Source: a virus
Virus record (IMG/VR): IMGVR_UViG_3300043602_000114
Span: 1-21,413 of that record
DNA: 21,413 nt
Direction: 5' to 3' (one strand)
The stretch's first letter is position 1. Every line of letters starts with the position of its first letter. This document shows positions 1 through 6,440 of this stretch, piece after piece. The notes beneath the pieces are model-generated. The model did no database searches. It was not told the DNA's origin and was given only the letters and a program-made list of their open reading frames with translations. The translations under genes were made by a program, and so were the position numbers.

Positions 1-1
1 A

Positions 2-193
2 GAGCAGGAGGTGCTGGCGTTCCGCCGGCACACCGAGACGTGCCTCAGCCTGGACCTGCGCCTGGCCTTGTTCACCCAGCAGATCCTGCCCATCGCCCAC
101 GCCATCGTCACGGGCTCGTGGATCGATACTCGGGCGCCCGTGCCCGGGCCCATCACCACCGAACTCGTCGAGCGCCTCGGCCGGCGGTCGTGA
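2..193 (+). CDS. C-terminal part of an unrecognised plus-strand protein
   Basis: The reading frame is open from the left edge of the window to the TGA at 191-193, so this is the 3' end of a longer gene; a GTG at 11 is only an internal candidate start. The codons are strongly G/C-ending, as in the real genes of the window. The visible ~63 residues contain a hydrophobic stretch (LFTQQILPIAHAIVTGSW) and end in ...ELVERLGRRS. I do not recognise the family. Its stop overlaps the GTG start of the next small gene (GTGA), which suggests translational coupling. It is one of only two plus-strand genes and converges on the long minus-strand gene array. Confidence 0.6.
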   Translation, partial: EQEVLAFRRHTETCLSLDLRLALFTQQILPIAHAIVTGSWIDTRAPVPGPITTELVERLGRRS

Positions 194-297
194 ACGCCAT
201 CGAGTTCGTCCAGCACGCCCTGGCCGCCTGCATCGCAGGCCCCGTGCTCGTGCTGGCTGCCATCGTCGTCCGAGCCATCTGGTGGCACGGCGACTGA
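190..297 (+). CDS. 35-aa small membrane protein
   Basis: This short ORF begins at a GTG that overlaps the previous gene's stop in a GTGA arrangement and ends at TGA 295-297. The product is about 35 residues: a short N-terminus (MNAIEFVQH), one hydrophobic segment of about 20 residues (ALAACIAGPVLVLAAIVVRA) and a short tail IWWHGD. It is predicted to be a single-pass membrane peptide. The same stop closes a longer open frame from 40, but that would lie inside the upstream gene. No family is recognised. A hairpin terminator follows 27 bases downstream. Small size limits confidence; overlap geometry and a clean transmembrane segment support it. Confidence 0.5.
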   Translation: MNAIEFVQHALAACIAGPVLVLAAIVVRAIWWHGD

Positions 298-323
298 GCG
301 GGGAGGAAGCCCTGCCAACCATC

Positions 324-356
324 GAGCCCCTCGCCTAATCCGGCGGGGGGCTCTTT
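324..356 (+). terminator. Intrinsic terminator between convergent genes
   Basis: GAGCCCC-T-CGCC (324-335) pairs with GGCG-G-GGGGCTC (342-353), giving a 12-bp stem with one T-G wobble around a TAATCC loop, followed on the plus strand by TTTGCGTT. It lies between the last plus-strand gene (ends 297) and the last minus-strand gene (ends 361). The T-rich side favours termination of plus-strand transcripts, but the same hairpin is met by minus-strand transcripts and may stop both. Confidence 0.8.
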
Positions 357-360
357 GCGT

Positions 361-525
361 TCAGCGCTTGACTCTGAGCAGCCGGGGGTTCCGCTTGACG
401 GCCTTCTTCGAGGCGTGCCGTGCAGCGTTGGCCAGGGCGCCGGCCGGCACCCCTCGGGCCACGAGCGCTGCGAACCCGGGGTGGGCCGCTGAGTGACCGT
501 GGATCGGGTGCGGGTGCCGAGCCAT
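361..525 (-). CDS. 54-aa basic protein of unknown function
   Basis: The ATG at 525-523 overlaps the endolysin stop by one base (TGATG), and the frame ends at TGA 363-361, just before the bidirectional terminator. The product has a His/Pro-rich start (MARHPHPIHGHSAAHP), an alanine-rich middle and a strongly basic tail (SKKAVKRNPRLLRVKR). The tail could bind nucleic acid or simply be a basic C-terminus; no family is recognised. It would be the last gene of the minus-strand transcript. The ribosome binding site is weak, so it probably depends on coupling to the endolysin gene. Confidence 0.5.
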   Translation of the reverse strand: MARHPHPIHGHSAAHPGFAALVARGVPAGALANAARHASKKAVKRNPRLLRVKR

Positions 526-1361
526 CACGGACCAGCGACGGCGTCCACGCACTGCCAGGTGCGCTGGTCGAGCACGGCGGTGACCGGCAGCCCGCAGACC
601 CGCTGGAGGTTCTGCATGGCGGCGATGCTCCACAACTGCATGACCTGGTAGGGCGGGTGGATGTCCTGGCCAGCCTCGAAGATGGCAACGTGGTTGAAGT
701 ACGTCACCGCACCCTGTGTAAACGGGTCGTTGGTGCCCGAGGCGTAGCCCGAGCCGAGCACGAGGTCCGGCTTGACGGCCACCGGCCACAGCCCGTACTG
801 GTGGTGCCACGGGTCGTAGACGATCGCTGGCGGCGGGCTCGGCGGGCCCGAGTCCTTGAAGGTGCAGGTGTTGAGCACCCACGGCGCACGCCGGTAGTTC
901 CGGCTCGCCGGGATATCGCTCGGCTGGATATGCCAGGGCTCGGCGTTGACGTTGGCGAAGTCCCGCAGGCAGAACTTCCACTCGTTGGCGTTCATCCAGG
1001 CCCACGAGGAGGTCGGGACCATGTCGCAGGCCACCGCACCGCCGCTCGTGCCGTCGGCGGGGAAGCCCTCGTGGTTGGAGTTGCCGGGCGAGGCGAAGCC
1101 AGGGCCCCCGTTGGTGGGCTGGACCCGCCAGCAGGTGCCAACGCCGAGGCTCACGCCGTTCGCAGCGGCGAACTCCATGAGGCCACGGACCCGCCGCCAG
1201 AACTCGAAGTTGGCCTGGCGCACGGTCTGCTTGGTCTCCAACTGCGCCATCGTCACCTGAGCACCGGCGTAGCCGTACGGATACGGCTGGCCCTCGGGCA
1301 GGCAGGCGGACAGGGCGGCGACAGCGGCGACGGCGCAGAGCGCCGCCAGCGCCCGCCTCAT
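525..1361 (-). CDS. Secreted M15-family peptidoglycan peptidase (putative endolysin) with lipobox
   Basis: 278 residues. The N-terminus is a Sec signal with a lipobox (ALSAC, Cys20), so the protein may be lipid-anchored outside the membrane. Residues ~60-150 match the M15 (VanY / L-alanyl-D-glutamate or D,D-carboxypeptidase) zinc-peptidase layout: SNHEG (His97), ACDM (Asp113) and EPWH (Glu141, His144) give the metal ligands and catalytic base. Residues ~245-275 (MQNLQRVCGLP...LDQRTWQCVD) resemble a small peptidoglycan-binding domain. Its ATG overlaps the upstream small membrane-protein stop by 4 bases (ATGA), a typical holin-endolysin arrangement. Cutting of wall peptides during lysis is inferred. 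The lipobox is unusual for an endolysin; an alternative is a lipoprotein that remodels the host wall. The family call is fairly sure, the lysis role less so. Confidence 0.85.
   Translation of the reverse strand: MRRALAALCAVAAVAALSACLPEGQPYPYGYAGAQVTMAQLETKQTVRQANFEFWRRVRGLMEFAAANGVSLGVGTCWRVQPTNGGPGFASPGNSNHEGFPADGTSGGAVACDMVPTSSWAWMNANEWKFCLRDFANVNAEPWHIQPSDIPASRNYRRAPWVLNTCTFKDSGPPSPPPAIVYDPWHHQYGLWPVAVKPDLVLGSGYASGTNDPFTQGAVTYFNHVAIFEAGQDIHPPYQVMQLWSIAAMQNLQRVCGLPVTAVLDQRTWQCVDAVAGP
716..724 (+). repeat. GTGTAAACG motif, copy 1
   Basis: First of seven exact copies of this 9-base word in the window. This copy is preceded by T, while the other six are preceded by C. It lies in the endolysin gene, where the coding strand reads CCG TTT ACA CAG (Pro-Phe-Thr-Gln), a reading frame different from most other copies. 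This argues for DNA-level rather than protein-level conservation. Confidence 0.75.
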
Positions 1362-1492
1362 GCCAACGCTGGGACGAGGCCGAGGAGCAGCACGAGGCCG
1401 ACCACGGCCACGATCACAGCCCAGAGAGCGCCGGCCACCCGACCGACGACGAAGACGATCACGAGCAGGACGAGGAAAGCGATGAGGCTCAT
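1358..1492 (-). CDS. 44-aa membrane protein, putative holin
   Basis: The start ATG (1492-1490) is preceded by a Shine-Dalgarno AAGGT about 8 bases upstream; a longer frame reaching 1558 would overlap the upstream gene and add non-hydrophobic residues, so the short form is preferred. The product is almost entirely hydrophobic: MSLIAFLVLLVIVFVVG, then RVAGALWAV and a second hydrophobic block, consistent with one long or two short membrane segments. Its TGA overlaps the endolysin ATG (ATGA). Position directly before the endolysin and the small all-membrane form suggest a holin that controls lysis timing. That is inference from context; no family signature is visible. Confidence 0.65.
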   Translation of the reverse strand: MSLIAFLVLLVIVFVVGRVAGALWAVIVAVVGLVLLLGLVPALA

Positions 1493-1502
1493 GGTCTGGA
1501 CC

Positions 1503-1823
1503 TTAGGCGCCGAGTTGCCGGTCGATGCCCTTGCCCTTGTACCGCTTGTTGTAGGCATAGGGCCCGAAGCCGCCCTCGAAGTCCGGGCCTCGGCCCCGAG
1601 CAGCCTTGCGCAGCCTGTACATCTTGTTGTAGGAGCCGTTCGGACCTGGGCCGGTGCCCCGCTTCATCACGGAGCCGTCGGGACGGCGGGTGTTGGGCCC
1701 GTACTTGCGGTTGCCCATCGTGACAGGGTCGAACTGGGGCGAGTCCTCGGTGATCGTCGAGGCCCGGGAGCCCACCTTGCCCTTCTTGCCCTTCACGGCG
1801 TTGAGGTACTTGTTGCCTGCCAT
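1503..1823 (-). CDS. 106-aa basic protein of unknown function
   Basis: ATG at 1823, TAA at 1505-1503. Codons are G/C-ending, as expected for a real gene here. The product is rich in Gly, Lys, Arg, Asn and Tyr (for example MAGNKYLNAVKGKKGKVGSR, near the end YNKRYKGKGIDRQLGA), has no membrane segment and little predicted hydrophobic core. It could be a small basic virion or nucleic-acid-binding protein, but no family is recognised. It lies 10 bases after the upstream gene and 10 bases before the putative holin start, in the same transcript. The ribosome binding site is weak. Confidence 0.65.
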   Translation of the reverse strand: MAGNKYLNAVKGKKGKVGSRASTITEDSPQFDPVTMGNRKYGPNTRRPDGSVMKRGTGPGPNGSYNKMYRLRKAARGRGPDFEGGFGPYAYNKRYKGKGIDRQLGA

Positions 1824-1833
1824 GCGGGCGAGC

Positions 1834-2133
1834 CTACCGGGCCTGGCCGGGCGGCCTGCTTGCCGCTCCTCGGGCCAGCGCCTGCTGGAACCGGGCGCTG
1901 ATGGCCGCCAGCATGGCGTCGTTGACGTCCCGCTTCTTGGGCTGGTAGGCGGGCCGATTCGACGTGAAGCGGGGCAGCGGGGTGGGGCCGGGGCTCGGCT
2001 GCCAGTACATCAACGAGTGCGCACGGCTCCCCGTCGGCTTGCGAGCAGCCCGGAGGATCGAAGCCTGACGGCTGCCCAGTCCCCGGCGGTCTCGGATGTC
2101 GTCGGGGTTGCCCGGAGGCAAGGTCAGGCCCAT
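1834..2133 (-). CDS. 99-aa protein of unknown function
   Basis: ATG at 2133, TAG at 1836-1834; the codon bias matches true genes. The product is basic, with an early charged segment (DDIRDRRGLGSRQASILRAARK), a Pro-rich middle (WQPSPGPTPLPRF) and an amphipathic helix near the end (VNDAMLAAISARFQQALARG). No catalytic motif or membrane segment is visible. It sits between a tiny membrane protein and the 106-aa basic protein in the late-type end of the array. A competing frame over the same stretch (1793-2185) has shadow-like composition. No clear Shine-Dalgarno is seen. Confidence 0.6.
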   Translation of the reverse strand: MGLTLPPGNPDDIRDRRGLGSRQASILRAARKPTGSRAHSLMYWQPSPGPTPLPRFTSNRPAYQPKKRDVNDAMLAAISARFQQALARGAASRPPGQAR

Positions 2134-2142
2134 GGGCCGAGA

Positions 2143-2238
2143 CTAGTGGTCGGCCAGCGCTTGGATGACGAGCACGGTCCACCACGAGACCCCCACGAGC
2201 ACGACGGCCAGGAGGAGGCCCTCGACCCAGCGCCTCAC
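2143..2238 (-). CDS. 31-aa single-pass membrane peptide
   Basis: The GTG at 2238-2236 overlaps the metallophosphoesterase stop TGA (2237-2235) as GTGA, a junction used repeatedly in this window. The product is MRRWVEGLLLAVVLVGVSWW followed by TVLVIQALADH: two arginines, a hydrophobic span of about 20 residues and a short tail, so N-terminus inside by the positive-inside rule. Function is unknown. It may be a small lysis or envelope accessory because the holin-endolysin pair lies ~650 bases downstream. The call rests on the overlap geometry and the clean transmembrane pattern. Confidence 0.5.
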   Translation of the reverse strand: MRRWVEGLLLAVVLVGVSWWTVLVIQALADH

Positions 2239-3284
2239 GGCTGGGCCTTCGAGGAGGCGAAGACGGGCAGGCGCTGGACGATGCCGTGCTCGGGCGTGAC
2301 GAAGAACATGCCCTGCTGGGGCCGCTCGAACCCGAAGCCGCCGTCCTTGGCGTACTCGTCGTACCCCTTCAGGCTGCCGTTCACGACGAAGTCCTGGCCC
2401 CAGAGCATCTGGTGCCAGTGCCCCATCAGGGCCACGTCGTAGGGCTTCTGGACGGCGCCGTACATGGCGTGCCGGCGCAGCCCCCACTTCATCAGCGAGG
2501 GATAGAGCCCGCCGACGCCGCCGGCCGAGCGGAACGAGTCGCCGTGGGTGAGCAGGAAGGTCGTGTCGTAGACCTTGATCTGCTGCTCGGCCGCCGTCGA
2601 GATCTGGAACGTGATGCGGCTGTCGTCCCTCAGCGTGTCGGCGAGCCAGTTGTAGATGATCCAGGCGTTGCTCGACTCGGCTCGCTTCTTCTTGGGCGTC
2701 TGCTTGTAGGTGCGGTCGTGGTTGCCGTCAACCGTGGGGACGTGAACGTGGCCGAACTCGTCGGCGAGGTGCCGCAGGGCCGAAGCGAGAGCCGGCACCC
2801 AGTGGACGATGGTCGCCGGCACAGGCGCAGTGTTGGTTCGAGCCAACTCGTCATGGATCTCTCCTGTGATGATGTCCCCGAGAAGGGGGACGACGATGCC
2901 CTGGAGCGTCACGCCGGCCACGTAGTTCTTGGCCAGGTCGACCGCCCCGTTGACGATGCGCTCCAGCCTGGCGTGAGCGATGGGCCGGTCGTAGGCGTTC
3001 ATGCCGTCCATCTCGTCGAGGTCGACCACCTCGTCGAGGTGCAGGTCGCTCAGCATGAGCACCGGTGTGGCGACGTGGGTGCGCTTCGAGCGGGGCGTGG
3101 TCACCCAGGCCGGCGCCGTCAGGTCCGACGCCTTGACGTAGGCATACCGGTCGAGGCGCTTCTGGAGTGCGTCGAGCGTCAGCGCCTGCTGCCCGCTCTC
3201 CCGCTTCAGGCGCCGGATCTCGTTGAAGCGCTCCTCGGCCAGTCCGTTCGCCCGGGCGAGGGCCTTCTCGATGTCAACGGTCAC
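2235..3284 (-). CDS. Calcineurin-like metallophosphoesterase
   Basis: 349 residues from a GTG at 3284 that overlaps the preceding stop (GTGA); the open frame runs further upstream, but only as a shadow of the preceding gene. An N-terminal helical, charged segment (residues 5-48) could form a coiled coil. The metallophosphoesterase motifs follow in order: SDLHLDE (79-85), LLGD (134-137), DGNHD (186-190), THGDS (246-250) and GHWH (288-291), all with metal ligands intact. Such enzymes cut phosphodiester or phosphomonoester bonds with two metals; the SbcD/Mre11 nucleases belong to the same superfamily. It follows nuclease, nucleotide-hydrolase and polymerase genes, so a DNA-processing or nucleotide role is plausible. 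The substrate is unknown; the superfamily call is secure. Confidence 0.88.
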   Translation of the reverse strand: MTVDIEKALARANGLAEERFNEIRRLKRESGQQALTLDALQKRLDRYAYVKASDLTAPAWVTTPRSKRTHVATPVLMLSDLHLDEVVDLDEMDGMNAYDRPIAHARLERIVNGAVDLAKNYVAGVTLQGIVVPLLGDIITGEIHDELARTNTAPVPATIVHWVPALASALRHLADEFGHVHVPTVDGNHDRTYKQTPKKKRAESSNAWIIYNWLADTLRDDSRITFQISTAAEQQIKVYDTTFLLTHGDSFRSAGGVGGLYPSLMKWGLRRHAMYGAVQKPYDVALMGHWHQMLWGQDFVVNGSLKGYDEYAKDGGFGFERPQQGMFFVTPEHGIVQRLPVFASSKAQP

Positions 3285-4273
3285 TGACCCACCGTACCCC
3301 GTGAGTCGGTGCCGAGGTCCCGGATCTGGAACGTCAGCAGGGCCAGGGCGTGGAAGACCACGGCCTGGAGGTGGAACGAGCCCGTCTCCTCGTCGACATC
3401 CTCGCCGGACCAGAAGGCGGCCAGGTGGCGCTGTAGCGCCGCCATGCTCAGCCCCCAGTCGTAGCCCTTCTCCCAGTTGCGGTCCTCGTACTTGGTCGCC
3501 CCCTTGCCGTAGTGCTCGGCCACGAGGGTGAGGGCGTCGTAGGGCAGCAGGTCGAAGCGGGCCAACTTCGAGCCCTTGGCCCCGCCGGTCTCGGGGTCGA
3601 CGACCATCATCCCCTCGCCCCGCAGCCACTGCTCTTTGAGGGCAGGCAGCGTGTAGGTCACGACGTCCTCGTTCTCGTACTCGTCCTTCAGCCCATGACC
3701 GAACCAGGCGTTCGCCCAAGCCGACCAGTTCGTCCGCCTGGGGTCGACGTAGTTCTGGAACGAGCCCGTGTAAACGGGGCGGTGCTCGGGCGGGACGACG
3801 GCGCTGGCGGCGAGCGCCTCCTCCTCGGGCTCGCTGTCCTCCAGGGTGTAGTCGTCCATGACCTGCCTCACGCTGGTGCTCAGCGGGCCGTCGAGCACCC
3901 ACGGCTGGAGCCGGTCCTCGTAGTAGTGCAGCCGGTAGATGTCCTTACCGAGCGAGCGAGCCAGGCGGTACTCCCGCTGGGCGCCGGCCGACATCTCCCA
4001 GTCGTCGAGCAGCACGAGGGCGTCGGACACGGTGACGGCCGCCTCGTCCCACCGGAACGCCTCGGCGAGATCGAAGCGGGGCAAGCCCTCGACGTCACCG
4101 GCGAGGTAGCCCGGGTCGAGGATGGACACGGAGCCCGAGTCCAGGTCGTGCCTGGCCGGGTTGAAGACGTGCCAGCCGAAGCCCGAGAGCAGCGTGTCCG
4201 CCGCCATGAAGCGGGGGAAGTTGAACTCGGGGATGCCCCGCATGGGGCCGGCAATGTAGGCGGTAGTGGTCAT
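3281..4273 (-). CDS. DUF4406 domain fused to dATP/dGTP diphosphohydrolase-like domain (DUF5664)
   Basis: 330 residues; the start ATG at 4273 has a strong GGAGG five bases upstream and overlaps the HNH gene stop (ATGA), so the longer frame to 4441 is rejected. Residues ~4-115 (IAGPMRGIPEFNFPRF; DALVLLDDWEMSAGAQREY) match DUF4406, a nucleoside 2-deoxyribosyltransferase-like fold. Residues ~228-325 match the DUF5664 / phage dATP-dGTP diphosphohydrolase pattern: KLARFDLLP, GATKYEDRNWEKGYDWG, LQRHLAAFWSGEDVDEETG and HLQAVVFHALAL, an all-helical MazG-type arrangement with acidic metal-binding residues. Together they suggest nucleotide-pool remodelling during infection, in the cytoplasm. The linker (116-227) is acidic and unassigned. 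Domain identification is fairly confident; the exact substrate is inferred from the family. Confidence 0.8.
   Translation of the reverse strand: MTTTAYIAGPMRGIPEFNFPRFMAADTLLSGFGWHVFNPARHDLDSGSVSILDPGYLAGDVEGLPRFDLAEAFRWDEAAVTVSDALVLLDDWEMSAGAQREYRLARSLGKDIYRLHYYEDRLQPWVLDGPLSTSVRQVMDDYTLEDSEPEEEALAASAVVPPEHRPVYTGSFQNYVDPRRTNWSAWANAWFGHGLKDEYENEDVVTYTLPALKEQWLRGEGMMVVDPETGGAKGSKLARFDLLPYDALTLVAEHYGKGATKYEDRNWEKGYDWGLSMAALQRHLAAFWSGEDVDEETGSFHLQAVVFHALALLTFQIRDLGTDSRGTVGQ
3768..3776 (+). repeat. GTGTAAACG motif, copy 2
   Basis: Exact copy, preceded by C. It lies in the linker of the DUF4406/diphosphohydrolase gene, where the coding strand reads GTT TAC ACG (Val-Tyr-Thr in PVYTG). It lies 3,052 bases from copy 1. 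Confidence 0.75.
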
Positions 4274-4596
4274 GGTGCCTCCTGGATGAGCCCGGCAGCG
4301 CCGGGGGAGTCGGGAACGTAGACGGTGCGGCCGAGGGCCGCCTTGACGTGCGCCTGGCCGTTGTCGAGGTAGTCGACGGCGCTGCGCAGCCAGGCCAAGT
4401 CCTCGTGCAGGGTGCCGAGGGTGCGGTTGCAGTAGACGCAAAGCAGGCCCCGGACGGCGCCGGTGCGGTGGTCGTGGTCACGCTGCGGCGGCCGGCCAGG
4501 CCGGAAGCGCTTGCCGCAAATGGCGCAGACCCCTCGCTGTGCGTGCAGCAGGAGTTCGACGTCGACATCGGTGAGACCGAGGCGCTTCACTTCCAC
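4270..4596 (-). CDS. HNH endonuclease of the recombination endonuclease VII type
   Basis: 108 residues. Two zinc-binding CxxC pairs (Cys24/Cys27 in GVCAICGK and Cys53/Cys56 in LLCVYCN) flank RDHDH (residues 39-43) with the trailing TGAVRGLLC, the standard pattern of the T4 endonuclease VII-like family, which cuts branched DNA such as Holliday junctions. In phages this helps resolve replication and recombination intermediates before packaging. The start GTG at 4596 is favoured by GAGGG six bases upstream; a GTG at 4590 would give a GTGA overlap with the polymerase stop and is the alternative. The 3' end overlaps the next gene as ATGA. Confidence 0.88.
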   Translation of the reverse strand: MEVKRLGLTDVDVELLLHAQRGVCAICGKRFRPGRPPQRDHDHRTGAVRGLLCVYCNRTLGTLHEDLAWLRSAVDYLDNGQAHVKAALGRTVYVPDSPGAAGLIQEAP

Positions 4597-6440
4597 TGCT
4601 TGCCCTCGAATCGGAGCGGCAGGGCGTACGGGTTCACGTCGGCCAGGATACGGCCAAGGGTGGCTGTGACCACCTCGTGGTAGCCGGGCTCGATCTCGAA
4701 CATGAAGGCGTCGTGCACTTCGAGCACGAGCCCGTCAAGTTCCCGCTCGGCGTCGATCATGACGTCCTTCATCACCTCGGCCACCGCCCCCTGGATCAGG
4801 GAGTTGGCCACGGCGTACTCGGGCACCCGCCCGAAGCGGGAGTTGACGTGCCGGCGCCGGCCGGGCCAGGGCAACTGGGCGTAGCCACGGCGACGGGCCT
4901 CTTTGCCGACCCGCTTCGACCAGGCGTGGTAGGTGGGGAACATGGACCTGTGGCCGTCACGGACCTTCGTGGCCATCGCCCTGGCCTGCTCCTGCGGGAT
5001 GCCGGCCTTGGCGGCGAACCGGGTCATCTGGTCGATGCCGGCGCCGTACGGGATGCCGTAGTCGACGTTCTTCGCCAGCGTGTAGTACCGGCTGGCGTGG
5101 TCCTTCGTGCCGAACAGGTCGAAGGCCATCTCCTCGTGCATGTTCCGGCCCTCTTGGAGGATGGCGGTCATCACGGGGTCACCGCTCAGGGCGGCCATGA
5201 TCCACAGTTCGGCCGAGGCCAGGTCCCACTCCCACATCTCCAGGCCGGGGGCCGGCCGGAACGACTCCCGCACGCCCGGCAGGGTCGAGCCCTTCGGGAT
5301 CTGGTGCAGGTTGGGCATCGACGACGAGCGCCGGCCGGTGACCGTGCCCACCGGGTTGAACGACGGGTGGACCCGGCCGTCGACGCTCGTGCTGGCGTAC
5401 TCGAACAGCGGGCCGACGTAGGAGTTCAGCGCCTTGGCGGCGCCCCGGTAGGAGAGGATGTCCTCGGCCACGGGGTGGCCCTCCATCTGCTCCAGGGCGG
5501 CCTTGGCGGTGCTCGGGACGCCCTTGTCCGTCGTCTCGATGACCGGGAGCCCGTGGACGTCGTAGAGCAGCGCTCGCACCTCGACTGGCTTGGACAGGTC
5601 GTGGTCGGGGTACTTCTCCTGGATGGCCTCGACGATGGCCCGGTACTCGTAGCCGGCGGTCTGGAGCCGCTCAGGGTCGACTAGGACGCCCCTGCGGCGC
5701 ATCCTGTACAGGCACTCCTGGACCTGCATCTCCCGGCGCAGAGCGGGCGTCCAGCGGGCGCCCTGGTAGGTCTGCAACTTCAGCGTGTCGACCGGGTCGG
5801 TGCCGGCGTAGGGCGCCATCTCCTCGGGGTACAGGTCGCCCCAGGACAGGTCCTTCGAGGCGCTCCTGGCCTTGGCCCGGGACCAGGCGGCCGGCATGTC
5901 GGGGTACTCCGCTCGCAGCCGGCGGTACATCTCGGTCTGGTTCGGCCGCTTGCGCAGTTCCGCCAGGGCCTTCTGCTCGGCCCTGCTGTCGCCGCCGAGG
6001 TACAGGTCGGAGAGGGTCTTCAGCCCCTTGGGCCGGTTCTCATCCTCCAGCCAAGCGGCGGTGGCCGTGTCGTAGGTGTTCCAGCGGTGGGTGAAGCCCC
6101 GGCCCGAGCGCTCCAGGATGGCCCAGTCGAACTGGGCGTTGTGCATGACGTGGCGGGCCGGCGTGCGGCTCAGGGCGTCGAGCAGCCCCTCGATGCCGGC
6201 GGGGTCGGCCTGGCGCCCGAGCCGGTGCTGGACGGGGATGTAGTAGCCAGTCCCCTCGTCGATGGCCACACTTAGCCCGGACATCTGGGCCCCGTTCCAG
6301 GGCATGAGGTTGCGCCCGTGGTCACCGATCTTGCGGTCACCCTCGTCGAACGTCTCGGTGTCGATGCCGACCCGGTCGGCCCGCATCACCCGGTCGGCCA
6401 GGTCACCGAGTTCGGTGCGGTCCCGGAGCAGTCGGATCAT
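4587..6440 (-). CDS. Family A DNA polymerase with 3'-5' exonuclease domain
   Basis: 617 residues; ATG at 6440 with GGAGG four bases upstream, overlapping the primase-polymerase stop by one base (TGATG). The N-terminal proofreading exonuclease is intact: IDTET (Asp27, Glu29), HNAQFD (Asn101, Asp105) and YAGTD (Asp215). The polymerase has TGRRSSSMPNLHQIP (368-382), motif A DLASAELW (Asp406), motif B around Lys457 with Tyr461 at the position that is Phe in E. coli Pol I and Tyr in T7 polymerase, and motif C EVHDA (574-578). There is no 5'-3' nuclease domain, as usual in phages. Oddities: motif C has HDA instead of HDE, and the motif B arginine is not at the usual four residues before the lysine. 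It replicates the phage genome; identification is secure. Confidence 0.95.
   Translation of the reverse strand: MIRLLRDRTELGDLADRVMRADRVGIDTETFDEGDRKIGDHGRNLMPWNGAQMSGLSVAIDEGTGYYIPVQHRLGRQADPAGIEGLLDALSRTPARHVMHNAQFDWAILERSGRGFTHRWNTYDTATAAWLEDENRPKGLKTLSDLYLGGDSRAEQKALAELRKRPNQTEMYRRLRAEYPDMPAAWSRAKARSASKDLSWGDLYPEEMAPYAGTDPVDTLKLQTYQGARWTPALRREMQVQECLYRMRRRGVLVDPERLQTAGYEYRAIVEAIQEKYPDHDLSKPVEVRALLYDVHGLPVIETTDKGVPSTAKAALEQMEGHPVAEDILSYRGAAKALNSYVGPLFEYASTSVDGRVHPSFNPVGTVTGRRSSSMPNLHQIPKGSTLPGVRESFRPAPGLEMWEWDLASAELWIMAALSGDPVMTAILQEGRNMHEEMAFDLFGTKDHASRYYTLAKNVDYGIPYGAGIDQMTRFAAKAGIPQEQARAMATKVRDGHRSMFPTYHAWSKRVGKEARRRGYAQLPWPGRRRHVNSRFGRVPEYAVANSLIQGAVAEVMKDVMIDAERELDGLVLEVHDAFMFEIEPGYHEVVTATLGRILADVNPYALPLRFEGKQWK

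Noticed and set aside
420-1901. Long plus-strand open frame (493 codons) over the endolysin and nearby genes
   Set aside because: Its product is low-complexity Arg/Ala/Gly/Pro text without motifs, and it lies antisense to clearly recognisable genes. Long antisense frames are expected in DNA this GC-rich.
2286-3287. Plus-strand frame (333 codons) opposite the metallophosphoesterase
   Set aside because: It is the antisense shadow of a gene whose metallophosphoesterase motifs are all intact; the product is repetitive Val/Gly/Asp/Arg sequence. The same reasoning removes similar plus-strand frames at 4677-5684, 6629-8029, 9237-10418, 11082-12029 and 19695-20900.
3281-4441. Extended start of the DUF4406/diphosphohydrolase gene to 4441
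   Set aside because: The extra 56 residues are the shadow of the HNH endonuclease gene; the ATG at 4273 has a strong GGAGG site and an ATGA overlap.
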